NCBI GenBank assembly: GCA_007125835.1
Contig: SLCJ01000051.1
Span: forward strand, 1-13,963
DNA length: 13,963 nt
Direction: 5' to 3'
DNA from: Verrucomicrobiales bacterium
GTDB taxonomy: Bacteria; Verrucomicrobiota; Verrucomicrobiia; Verrucomicrobiales; SLCJ01
Shown: one piece after another, positions 7,781-13,963 of the stretch
Position numbering within the stretch: position 1 is the stretch's first letter
Layout: every line of letters begins with the position of its first letter
Translations under genes and position numbers: made by a program
Notes under the pieces: model-generated
The model's input: the letters and a program-made list of their open reading frames with translations, nothing else
The model's database searches: none
What the model was told of the DNA's origin: nothing

Positions 7781-7906
7781 CATCCATAAACCCCTCCAAA
7801 ATCTCTTGAAAAATATCACCCTCGACCCCGGCAGGGGCAATTCGCCGCGTTTTGGCTTGCCTCGTGGCGTGGGTGAGCATGTCAGGCAGGCCTTGGGATA
7901 TGGTGG

Positions 7907-8599
7907 TCAGGAAAAGAGTTCGGGCTCGCGGCGCGGGGGTGTTGGTTCGTCGTCCGCTGCGGTGGCGGCTTCGCCTCCGAGCAGACCCTCGGGGGTGCGC
8001 AGGCCGGCGGTGCGCAGGCGGGCTGCGCGCAGCAGGCAGAGGAAGCGTTCGAGATCTTCGTCCGGCGAACCGCTGACAATGGTGTAGCGGTATTCGCGCC
8101 AGTGGCGCATTTCGTCGAGGGCGTTGTAGAGGCGGAGGCGGAGCTGGTCCTCTGATTCCGTGCCGCGCCCGCTGAGTCGCGATTCCAGTTCGGCCATGGA
8201 CGGGGGCAGGATGAAAATATCAATCACCGCGGCGCGGATGAAAGGATCTTCGCAGGCGCGGACGAGTTGGGCACCTTGGACGTCGATATCCATTACCACG
8301 TCGCGTCCGGCCTCGATGTGATCCAGCACGTCGGAGCGCAGTGTACCATAGAAATTGCCGTGGACGCGCGCCCATTCGAGGAAATCGCCGCGCACCGTGC
8401 GAGCGAGGAATTCGTCGCGGGAGAGAAAGTGGTAATCGACTCCGTCCACCTCACCGGTGCGGGGGGCGCGGGTGGTGCAGGAAATGGAATGGAAGCATCC
8501 GTCGGTCTCGACGGCTTTGCGGCAGAGGGTGGTTTTTCCGGAGCCGGACGGGCCGGAGACCACGGCGAGGAATCCGGTGCGAGGGGATGGCGGGCTCAT
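7907..8599 (-). CDS. gmk: Guanylate kinase
   Basis: Guanylate kinase phosphorylates GMP to GDP with ATP in the cytoplasm, an essential step of purine nucleotide synthesis. The 230-residue sequence carries the P-loop GPSGSGKT (16-23) and the GMP-binding segment SISCTTRAPRTGEVDGVDYHF (38-58, here split by family as S/TTR/PR/E/YHF). It also has LEWARVHGNFYGT (74-86), DIDVQGA (104-110) and the lid RLSGRGTESEDQLRLRL (141-157). The catalytic core ends near residue 195. Beyond it is a proline- and acid-rich tail of about 30 residues (to 230) absent from compact ~205-residue homologs. No Shine-Dalgarno precedes the ATG at 8599, but the start fits the usual spacing to the P-loop. It follows the secreted-protein gene after 114 bases. 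Confidence 0.97.
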   Translation of the reverse strand: MSPPSPRTGFLAVVSGPSGSGKTTLCRKAVETDGCFHSISCTTRAPRTGEVDGVDYHFLSRDEFLARTVRGDFLEWARVHGNFYGTLRSDVLDHIEAGRDVVMDIDVQGAQLVRACEDPFIRAAVIDIFILPPSMAELESRLSGRGTESEDQLRLRLYNALDEMRHWREYRYTIVSGSPDEDLERFLCLLRAARLRTAGLRTPEGLLGGEAATAADDEPTPPRREPELFS

Positions 8600-8713
8600 C
8601 GATTGTAGTGTCGCGGGGAGCGGCCTGCCCGTTGTGGGGCGGGGATTGTCGTATGGGTGTTGGCCCGGGCGGGGATGGCGGCGGCAGTGTGTTCAGGTTC
8701 CCGTTTCATTCCG

Positions 8714-9283
8714 TCAATTGCCGTGTACAGTGAAGCGTGCGCCGCGACCGGAGGTAAATGCCCCGTTGATGCTTTCGTAGAGGTCGTTCAGGTCGTTGAG
8801 GTTGGGTATATTGAATTCGATGGTGCGGGCGTGGGTGGTGGTGGGATAGTTTTTGATAACGAGATTCTCGGCTTGGCTGGCTCCGGTGCGGTCGCCGAGG
8901 ACGTCGAGTGTGTTGCGCGCGCGGTCGACAAGGACCTGTCCGGCGGCGGCGGGGCTGTCCGGCGTGAAAGGCGTGGTGAAGTAGAAGCGCGCGGTGACGT
9001 TGCCCAGCGTGTCGATTGTTACTTCGGTGACACTGAGATTGCCGTCGACGACATAGCTGTGCTTGCCTACCGAGGCGATGCGGTCGAGTGCCACGGAGTA
9101 TTCGCCGCCGGGAAGCTCGGCCTGCCAGAATCGGCGCGGACCGGAGAATTCGCGTATGCCGCCCGGGCTGGGGCTTTCCTGCGCGAGGGCTGCTACGGGG
9201 GCGAATGTGAGAAGGGCTCCGGCGGCGAGCAGGGCGGCGATGCCGGTGCCGGGAAGTGCGCGGTGAAATCGGAATGCTTTCAT
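8714..9283 (-). CDS. Secreted protein of unknown function
   Basis: From ATG 9283 the product is 189 residues. A typical signal peptide has basic residues in 2-8, a hydrophobic stretch at about 13-31 and an ALA site at 32-34, giving cleavage before Q35. The mature part is small and beta-rich: FWQAELPGGEYSVALDRIAS (52-71), SYVVDGNLSVTEVTIDT (76-92) and ARFYFTTPF (98-106). The end is Asn-rich (IEFNIPNLNDLNDLYES). The frame stays open upstream to 9415, but that extension overlaps the sulfotransferase gene and lacks signal-peptide character, so 9283 is preferred. I do not recognise a named family. It resembles uncharacterised periplasmic proteins I associate with Verrucomicrobiota, which is only an impression. 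It lies between gmk and the sulfotransferase gene. Confidence 0.75.
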   Translation of the reverse strand: MKAFRFHRALPGTGIAALLAAGALLTFAPVAALAQESPSPGGIREFSGPRRFWQAELPGGEYSVALDRIASVGKHSYVVDGNLSVTEVTIDTLGNVTARFYFTTPFTPDSPAAAGQVLVDRARNTLDVLGDRTGASQAENLVIKNYPTTTHARTIEFNIPNLNDLNDLYESINGAFTSGRGARFTVHGN

Positions 9284-9356
9284 GACTGGACGGGCGGTTG
9301 GATTTGTGATGCGGCGGCTTGCAATGTGGGGATACGTGTGGCGTCCCCGCTTCTTT

Positions 9357-10112
9357 TCAGGAGGCGGTGGCGGCTCCGCTCTCGATTTCGAGAAACCGGG
9401 CATACCATTCCTCATTCAGCGAGTCGGCTTGTTTCTGGTAGGTGAGGGGCTGGAAAGACAGGTTGTCAGGAATGGAAACACCGAGTGAGGAGAGCAGCTC
9501 GCGGGCGGCTTCCTCATGACGCGGCGCGAAGTCCTCGTAGACGACGGTGGCGGGCGCGGCCCCGACTTGGTCAAAAAACCGCGACCAGCTCTCCTCCTCG
9601 CGGGTGAAGCGGTCGCGGATTTTGCGAATTTCTTCAAAATCGAAGCGCGGGGGTTCGGCGGGCTGTTCGCGTTTGCCGATCTGCAGGGAATTGTAGATCT
9701 TTGTCTGTTTGGCCTTCCACAGGGAGATGGCTTGGCGGACTTTGTCGGCGCGCCGCACGGCGACCAAGCGCAACGCGGGAAACAGTCCGAGCCAATGCCG
9801 GTAGAGGGCGACGGGGTCCCCCGCAGGCAGGCCGAGAGATTCGGCCATCGGATCGAGGTGGCGCCACATGATCTTGGCTCCGAACACCCCGTTGGGTGAG
9901 TGGCGCGCCTCGATCAGCCGCTTCACATAAGCGGGAAAGTCGGTGGCGGGATCGATGCCAAGATTGTATTCGCGGGCGATTTTCGGGGCCTGGGTGGGCG
10001 AGAAGAATTCCTGGGGGTAGCCTCCGATTCCGGAGTGCCAGAGGGCTTGGCAAACGAGACTGCTTCCGGAGCGGTGGGTGGCGCAAACGATGTAGCTGAG
10101 CGTGGCGGGCAT
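9357..10112 (-). CDS. Stf0-family sulfotransferase
   Basis: This 251-residue cytoplasmic enzyme is of the Stf0 type, which transfers sulfate from PAPS to a glycolipid or sugar; the mycobacterial founder acts on trehalose. The PAPS 5'-phosphosulfate loop is ATHRSGSSLVC (11-21). It is followed by GYPQEFF (31-37), whose Glu corresponds, as far as I recall, to the proposed catalytic base. The family hallmark VFGAKIMW (76-83) and the 3'-phosphate-binding segment VRRADKVRQAISLWKAKQT (119-137) are present. VVYEDF (190-195) matches the late strand of the fold. Length is typical. The gene begins 30 bases after the OmpA-type gene, so co-transcription is likely. The acceptor is unknown; sulfation of an envelope glycan or glycolipid is a reasonable inference. 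Confidence 0.92.
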   Translation of the reverse strand: MPATLSYIVCATHRSGSSLVCQALWHSGIGGYPQEFFSPTQAPKIAREYNLGIDPATDFPAYVKRLIEARHSPNGVFGAKIMWRHLDPMAESLGLPAGDPVALYRHWLGLFPALRLVAVRRADKVRQAISLWKAKQTKIYNSLQIGKREQPAEPPRFDFEEIRKIRDRFTREEESWSRFFDQVGAAPATVVYEDFAPRHEEAARELLSSLGVSIPDNLSFQPLTYQKQADSLNEEWYARFLEIESGAATAS

Positions 10113-10142
10113 GGCGGGTATGGCTTGGGAGAGGGCGGGCTT

Positions 10143-11525
10143 TTAGAAGTCGAGGAAGATTTCGGCACGGCGGTTGACGCGGCGGCCTTCCGGGTTGTCG
10201 GTGCCGTCTGGATTGAAATTGGCGCGCCGCGGGCGGGTCGCGCCATGGCCTTCGATTTTGACCTGTTCGGGTTCGACGCCGAATTGGATCAGCGTCTCGC
10301 GCACGGCGTCGGCCCTTTCCTTGGAGAGGGCCATATTGTATTCGGCGGAGCCGCGGGCGTCGGTGTGTCCGGAGATTTTCAGCTCCCGGGTCGGGTCCGA
10401 CATCAGCACTTCGGAGACGATTTCGATTTGACGCAGTGTGCGCGGGTGGATTACCGCGTCGTCGAAGCCGAAGAAAAGTACCAACGAGTCGCCGCCTTGG
10501 GGATTGCGCACAAGGGGGGTGTAGTAGACATCGCCGTCGCCGAAGCGGCTTGCGTAGACGGAGAGGATGCGTTCCGGGTTGATTTCGTTGATGATCCAGG
10601 GCGAGCCCTCGTCGCGGTGGAGGACCATGCCGAAACGCGATTCGGTCTCCAGCTCCTCGGAGACGACTTGGGCAAGGAACCAGGCGACGCTGTCGTTGGC
10701 GACGGTGGCGACCAGCGGGTTGTCCTCGCGCAGTTTGAAGGCACCCTCTTCGAAAAGGATGCACAGGCCGGCGAGGGTGGCGTCGTTCACGCGGGTGCGG
10801 TCGACGAGGCGGCGCGCGGCGGGAAAATCCTGAATGAGCACGGCGTCGAGAAAGGCGCGTGCCACTTCCAAGGCACCGGATTCGGCATCGATGGTGTGGG
10901 CTTGCCTCTGCTGTTCCGGTGTTTCCGGAAGCAGAAAGCGGCTGGGGAGCCACGAGCGGTCGGGCTGGAGGGCGAAATCGATTTCGAGGCGCGGGGAAGT
11001 TTCCGGATCAGAGCGGTGGGTGAGGTTGAGCGCCCAGCGCTGGATGGTGGGCGTGCGTCCGAGTTGGGAGGTTGCCTGGGCCGGGTCGATGCCGAATTCG
11101 CCAGACCCAAAGAGTGTTTCCAGCCCGCGGATGGCGGTGGCGTCGAACAGCCCGGGGCCGAGCACATCCATGAAGGCATCCACATCGCCCTGCTGGAGCG
11201 CGAGAGCGGCGGCCTCGAGGACGAGGGCGGGGTCGCGGCCGCTGAGCTCGCGTTCCGGCGACTGGTCGGCACCTTCCGTGGCGGCGGGGTCCTGCTCCGG
11301 GGGCACCTCCGCCGACTCGCCGCCGGCGGGCGTGCTCTCCGCTGGGGCATCCTCGCCGGCGGTGGCGGGAGGCTCGCTGTCGCGCAGGGCAGGACGGGTG
11401 ACGAGCACGAACAGGGCGGCGCTGAGCAGCAGCAGAACGCCAATCACGAGAATGGGCGTGCGCGCGGATCCGCCCGAATGGCTGCGGTATGAACTCGGTG
11501 GTGTCGAATACGGGCTGTTGGCCAT
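10143..11525 (-). CDS. Membrane-anchored OmpA-domain protein
   Basis: This 460-residue protein has a short cytoplasmic N-terminus, one membrane helix (about 24-43) and an acidic, Pro/Ala/Glu-rich linker (45-95). Two similar alpha/beta segments follow at about 97-200 and 216-325. Each opens with a helix of the LEAAALALQQGDVDAFMDVL / VARAFLDAVLIQDFPAARRLV kind, reminiscent of NTF2-like/DUF4878 domains. A C-terminal OmpA domain (347-460) carries GHTDARGSAEYNMALSKERA. D389 and R404 have the 15-residue spacing of the peptidoglycan-binding Asp/Arg pair of E. coli OmpA, and GRRVNRRAEI closes the domain. It probably tethers the envelope to peptidoglycan from the inner membrane. The double NTF2-like plus OmpA arrangement is unusual. 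The ATG at 11525 sits just after a run of six T; no Shine-Dalgarno is well placed. Confidence 0.93.
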   Translation of the reverse strand: MANSPYSTPPSSYRSHSGGSARTPILVIGVLLLLSAALFVLVTRPALRDSEPPATAGEDAPAESTPAGGESAEVPPEQDPAATEGADQSPERELSGRDPALVLEAAALALQQGDVDAFMDVLGPGLFDATAIRGLETLFGSGEFGIDPAQATSQLGRTPTIQRWALNLTHRSDPETSPRLEIDFALQPDRSWLPSRFLLPETPEQQRQAHTIDAESGALEVARAFLDAVLIQDFPAARRLVDRTRVNDATLAGLCILFEEGAFKLREDNPLVATVANDSVAWFLAQVVSEELETESRFGMVLHRDEGSPWIINEINPERILSVYASRFGDGDVYYTPLVRNPQGGDSLVLFFGFDDAVIHPRTLRQIEIVSEVLMSDPTRELKISGHTDARGSAEYNMALSKERADAVRETLIQFGVEPEQVKIEGHGATRPRRANFNPDGTDNPEGRRVNRRAEIFLDF

Positions 11526-11563
11526 GGCAAAAAAGGCGCTCCGGGCACCCGGCTGGGGGGAGA

Positions 11564-11607
11564 GTGCGGTCGGGGCACCAGAAAGGAGGGCGACGCCCCG
11601 ACCGCAC
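11564..11607. other. Perfect 13-bp inverted repeat between leuA and the OmpA-type gene
   Basis: GTGCGGTCGGGGC (11564-11576) and GCCCCGACCGCAC (11595-11607) are exact reverse complements around an 18-base loop, extendable by two more pairs across one mismatch. It starts 37 bases after the leuA stop. No T-run follows the stem directly. On the minus strand a second small GC hairpin (CCGGGTGCCCGG) and six T follow at 11529-11534. It may act as a leuA 3' stabiliser or terminator, or as a regulatory site; the role is unresolved. Confidence 0.6.
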
Positions 11608-11643
11608 CCTTAGGATAAACCCGGTGGCGGCCCGGCGCAAACG

Positions 11644-13338
11644 TCATTCCCCGCGCCCGGTGTGGCGCAGGAGATTCCAGGCGCTGACCAGCGCGCGCAG
11701 GCCGGCCATCTCGATCGAGGGGTCGACGCCAGCCCCCCACACGGTGCGGCCGTCGTCGTGCTGCAGCTGGATGTAGGCGGCGGAGTCGGCGTCGGAACCG
11801 CCACGGATCGCGTGCGACCGGTAATCGGTCAGCTTGAAATCCTTGAGCCCCTTTGATTCCAGAGCGCGCACAAAGGCATTGATCGGGCCGTTGCCATTGC
11901 CGACGGCGTCCTCTTTCCGGCCGTGGTGGCTGATTGAGGCGACGCAGCGCACCTCGCCGCGTTCGGCGGTGTGGTGGATTAATTCGTAGTCGAGCAGGGC
12001 CAGCGGGTCGGAGAGGTTGGCGAAGTTTTCGAGGAAAGCCTCGCGGATCTCGGCGGCGTCGAGTTCGCGACCGAGGCGGTCGGCGAGATCGTACACACAC
12101 CGGCCGACCTGCGGGTGCATCGTTTTCGGCAGGTCGAAGCCGTATTCGTTTTCCAACACGTAGGCAACCCCCCCCTTGCCGGACTGGGAATTGATGCGAA
12201 TGATCGCCTCGTAGGAGCGCCCGATGTCCTGCGGATCGATGGTGAGGTAGGGCACGCCCCAGGCCGCGGCGGAATCGCCTTCCTTGCGCCGCCGCTCGAA
12301 GCCCTTGCGGATCGCATCCTGATGTGACCCGCTGAAGGCGGTGAATACCAGCTCGCCGGCATAGGGCTGGCGCTCTGGCACGGGCAGGCGCGTGACCCGC
12401 TCGTACACCGTGCGGATGGTGGCCAGGTCGGAGAAGTCGAGGCCGGTGGCGATGCCATGGCTGTTGAAATTGAGCGCGACGGTGACGATGTCGAGATTGC
12501 CGGTGCGCTCGCCATTGCCGAAAAGCGTGCCCTCGACGCGGTTGGCTCCGGCGAGCAGGCCGAGTTCGGTGGCGGCCACGCCGGTGCCGCGGTCGTTGTG
12601 CGTGTGCAGCGAGACAATCGCCGCTTCGCGTGGTGAAAGGTGGCGGCACATCCACTCGATTTGATCGGCGTGGACATTGGGGGTCGTCCATTCGACGGTG
12701 GCCGGCAGGTTGAGAATGATTTGTTTTTCCGGTGTTGGTTTCCATACGTCCATCACCGCCTGGCAGCACTCGAGAGAGAAATCCAGCTCGGTGTCGGAAA
12801 ATGACTCGGGGGAATACTGGAGCACGATCTCGGTTTCCGGGATCGACGGCACCAGGTCGCGCACCAGGCGCGCTCCCGATACCGCAATCTCGCGGATCTC
12901 GTCCCGCGAGGCATCGCTGAAGGTCACCCGCCGCTGGAGCGGCGAGGTGGAATTGTAAATATGCACGATCGCACGGCGCGCCCCGGCGATGGCTTCGAAG
13001 GTGCGGCGGATCAAGTGCTCGCGGGTCTGCACCAGCACCTGGATGGTCACATCCTCGGGAATGCGCTTCTCGTCGATCAGTCGGCGGCAGAACTGGAATT
13101 CGGTGTCGGCGGCCGAGGGAAAGCCGATCTCGATCTCTTTGAAGCCAATGCGCACCAGAAGGTCGAAGAACTCGAGCTTCTCCTCAACCGACATCGGCTG
13201 GGGAAGCGCCTGGTTGCCATCGCGGAGGTCGACCGAGCACCAAGTCGGGGCGCGGTTGAGGACTTTGTCCGGCCAGCTGCGGTCGGGCAGGGAAACTGGT
13301 GGAAAGGGACGGTATTTGGAAAGGGAATTCGGATTCAT
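11644..13338 (-). CDS. leuA: 2-isopropylmalate synthase (long form)
   Basis: LeuA condenses 2-ketoisovalerate with acetyl-CoA, the committed step of leucine synthesis. From ATG 13338 the product is 564 residues, normal for the long, yeast-like LeuA type 2. It opens with the characteristic SKYRPFPPVSLPDRSWP. The TIM barrel holds the catalytic WCSVDLRDGNQAL (33-45, R39/D40), metal ligands in SLHTHNDRG (243-251; H245, H247) and LFGNGERTGN (272-281). After the linker, the C-terminal leucine-sensing domain (about 430-560) includes HHGRKEDAVGNGNGPINAF (471-489), the dimer/regulatory fold behind leucine feedback inhibition. The open frame continues 65 codons upstream to 13533, but that part is low-complexity and outside the family, so it is not included. 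No Shine-Dalgarno precedes 13338. Confidence 0.97.
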   Translation of the reverse strand: MNPNSLSKYRPFPPVSLPDRSWPDKVLNRAPTWCSVDLRDGNQALPQPMSVEEKLEFFDLLVRIGFKEIEIGFPSAADTEFQFCRRLIDEKRIPEDVTIQVLVQTREHLIRRTFEAIAGARRAIVHIYNSTSPLQRRVTFSDASRDEIREIAVSGARLVRDLVPSIPETEIVLQYSPESFSDTELDFSLECCQAVMDVWKPTPEKQIILNLPATVEWTTPNVHADQIEWMCRHLSPREAAIVSLHTHNDRGTGVAATELGLLAGANRVEGTLFGNGERTGNLDIVTVALNFNSHGIATGLDFSDLATIRTVYERVTRLPVPERQPYAGELVFTAFSGSHQDAIRKGFERRRKEGDSAAAWGVPYLTIDPQDIGRSYEAIIRINSQSGKGGVAYVLENEYGFDLPKTMHPQVGRCVYDLADRLGRELDAAEIREAFLENFANLSDPLALLDYELIHHTAERGEVRCVASISHHGRKEDAVGNGNGPINAFVRALESKGLKDFKLTDYRSHAIRGGSDADSAAYIQLQHDDGRTVWGAGVDPSIEMAGLRALVSAWNLLRHTGRGE

Positions 13339-13620
13339 TGGGGAGAAAATGGGAGGAAAGTTCAGGGAAAACGTGAAAACGGAAAGCGGAAGTTTATGCG
13401 CTTCGGGCGGTTTCCGGGAAAACGCGCCGACTATGGGGCGGCGAAGCGGAAGCGTGGCCCGGACGGGCAATCGGGAAGGGTGTGGGATCAGCGGGCGGTT
13501 GGGCCATTTCAGCGCCGGACAAGGGCAATGCAACCAACCGCCCGCCGTAGCATAAGGAGGCGAAGAAGGAAGGCATCAAAAAGCGCTGTGGAAAATCCAT
13601 GCATCGAAGCGCTAGTCTAA
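13339..13620. other. Non-coding region upstream of leuA
   Basis: I find no gene here. The minus strand holds the untranslated leader and presumably the promoter of leuA, although no clear -35/-10 pair stands out. AAGCGCT occurs twice, at 13581-13587 and 13607-13613, near the likely left boundary of the IS110 element. Frames that stay open here are low-complexity and match no family I know. Confidence 0.5.
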
Positions 13621-13658
13621 CCCCTACACAAGGACTGTAAACCCCGAAATTCGCAGGA

Positions 13659-13860
13659 AGGCAGAGGTGAAGGGGCGGATGGGGCTGCCTGACGAAGGTG
13701 GGACGCTTTACTTCGGGAATCAGGCCGCCGCACCTTGTAGCCTATGGGGAGCCCCCCACACTTTGTGGGGGGTGGTGAATGAGGGGGAGAATGAGGTGGC
13801 CGTCCCGACGTCCCATTCGCTTTCTCATTCACAAAACGACAAGAGATAGAATGAGAAGGA
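13659..13860 (+). ncRNA. Candidate IS110 bridge RNA / structured leader
   Basis: The segment before the recombinase is rich in stems. AGGCAG/CTGCCT pairs at 13659-13664 with 13685-13690. GCCTGACGAAG (13687-13697) pairs with 13711-13715 and 13720-13725 across a 4-base bulge. CCCCCCACA/TGTGGGGGG forms a 9-bp hairpin with a 3-base loop (13752-13772). GTGAATGAG (13775-13783) pairs with CTCATTCAC (13824-13832). TTCTCATTC (13822-13830) pairs with GAATGAGAA (13849-13857), which excludes the previous stem. In characterised IS110-group elements the leader upstream of the recombinase encodes a bridge RNA whose two loops specify target and donor DNA. The assignment here rests on position and structure. 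RNA ends and guide loops are not established. Confidence 0.45.
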
Positions 13861-13866
13861 GTTGAG

Positions 13867-13886
13867 ATCGCGCCACTGGCAGCGAT
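13867..13886 (+). promoter_or_regulatory. Hairpin just upstream of the IS110 recombinase start
   Basis: ATCGCGCC (13867-13874) pairs with GGC plus GCGAT (13878-13886) around the loop ACT, with one bulged A: eight pairs ending 14 bases before ATG 13901. It could restrain translation initiation of the recombinase. An AAGGAG at 13856-13861 is too far from this ATG to serve as its ribosome site. Confidence 0.4.
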
Positions 13887-13900
13887 GATCCGGTCTTCTC

Positions 13901-13963
13901 ATGAACATCACACCACATACCACAATCGGCGTCGATCTCGGCGACACCAAACACCACTACTGC
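13901..13963 (+). CDS. IS110-family transposase (recombinase), N-terminus only
   Basis: The last 21 codons of the window read MNITPHTTIGVDLGDTKHHY followed by C, with the frame open at the right edge. The pattern IGVDLGDTKH matches the first strand of the RuvC-like DEDD domain of IS110-family recombinases, and its Asp is the first catalytic acid. The frame closes upstream at a TGA at 13886-13888, so ATG 13901 is the only usable start. These enzymes excise and integrate their element as a circle, guided by a bridge RNA in characterised members. The gene points away from leuA, with 562 bases between the two starts. Only a short fragment is visible, so subgroup and integrity cannot be judged. 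Confidence 0.85.
   Translation, partial: MNITPHTTIGVDLGDTKHHYC

Larger units (their letters stand above)
13621..13963 (+). mobile_element. IS110-family element, left part only
   Basis: The IS110-type recombinase start at 13901 and the structured, gene-free leader before it indicate the left portion of an IS110 element. Such elements usually lack long terminal inverted repeats, so the left boundary cannot be read from this sequence. The start given is an estimate, placed where the structured segment begins. The right part lies outside the window. Confidence 0.6.

Noticed and set aside
7680..7880. A 66-codon minus-strand frame between gmk and the membrane-protein gene
   Set aside because: It is largely the translation of the tandem repeat and AT-rich gap; no recognisable domain and no ribosome site.
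7679..7906. A cobalamin riboswitch before the B12-dependent operon
   Set aside because: I looked for the B12-box and the multi-stem layout on the minus strand and saw neither.
9284..9415. A 44-residue N-terminal extension of the secreted protein
   Set aside because: It overlaps the sulfotransferase end and would bury the signal peptide.
9634..10953. A 439-codon minus-strand frame overlapping the sulfotransferase and OmpA-type genes
   Set aside because: It is the alternate frame of both real genes, extremely Arg/Pro-rich, with no domain.
9900..11492. A 530-codon plus-strand open frame opposite the OmpA-type and sulfotransferase genes
   Set aside because: It is antisense to two recognisable genes, has Gly/Val/Asp/Glu-biased composition typical of reversed GC-rich coding sequence, and matches no family I know.
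11444..12769. A 441-codon minus-strand frame inside leuA
   Set aside because: It is a shadow frame of leuA with Arg/His/Pro-rich composition.
13339..13533. A 65-residue N-terminal extension of LeuA
   Set aside because: Homologs begin at the SKYRPFPP region; the extension is low-complexity and lies in the leader.
13617..13849. Short open frames on both strands in the IS110 leader
   Set aside because: They coincide with the strong hairpins, have no domain or ribosome site, and are better explained as structured RNA.
13871..13878. A GCCACTGG that resembles part of a B12-box
   Set aside because: It is a short match within a local hairpin on the plus strand before the IS110 gene, without the rest of the riboswitch.
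1..13963. CRISPR arrays, tRNA or rRNA genes
   Set aside because: I saw no regularly spaced repeats and no tRNA or rRNA signature in either strand.

Overview
The window is GC-rich and densely coding. Every complete gene lies on the minus strand; only the transposase start at the right edge is on the plus strand. The gene content (OmpA-type envelope protein, signal-peptide protein, long-form 2-isopropylmalate synthase, Stf0 sulfotransferase, several starts without a Shine-Dalgarno) suggests a Gram-negative-type bacterium. A PVC-group organism such as a Verrucomicrobiota/Opitutae member is my best guess, but that is inference from protein style, not proof.

Left half (1-7678): one compact operon read right to left. 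It runs from a small four-helix membrane protein (7238-7678) to a FADS-type membrane fatty-acid desaturase (6255-7241), four tandem paralogous cobalamin-binding radical SAM enzymes (4858-6222, 3467-4861, 2055-3470, 703-2064), and a GNAT-type acyltransferase that runs off the left edge (1-733). Most junctions are ATGA-type or longer overlaps, so the genes are almost certainly co-transcribed and translationally coupled. A desaturase plus four B12/radical SAM enzymes looks like a serial carbon-skeleton modification pathway (methylation, cyclisation or C-C bond formation), probably on a lipid or other hydrophobic substrate. The product cannot be read from sequence.

Middle (7679-11525): a 228-base gap with a perfect 12-base tandem repeat, then guanylate kinase (gmk), a secreted protein of unknown function, an Stf0-family sulfotransferase, and a single-pass envelope protein with a C-terminal OmpA peptidoglycan-binding domain. 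These four are co-directional, with gaps of 30-114 bases.

Right end (11526-13963): a perfect 13-bp inverted repeat separates the OmpA-type gene from leuA (2-isopropylmalate synthase). Upstream of leuA is a 562-base non-coding stretch. Its right part is the highly structured leader of an IS110-family element whose recombinase begins at 13901 and is cut by the window end. IS110 elements of this layout encode a bridge RNA in that position, and the leader contains several strong hairpins, including two mutually exclusive ones. The two things most worth pursuing are the four-enzyme B12/radical SAM-desaturase operon and the IS110 leader RNA.
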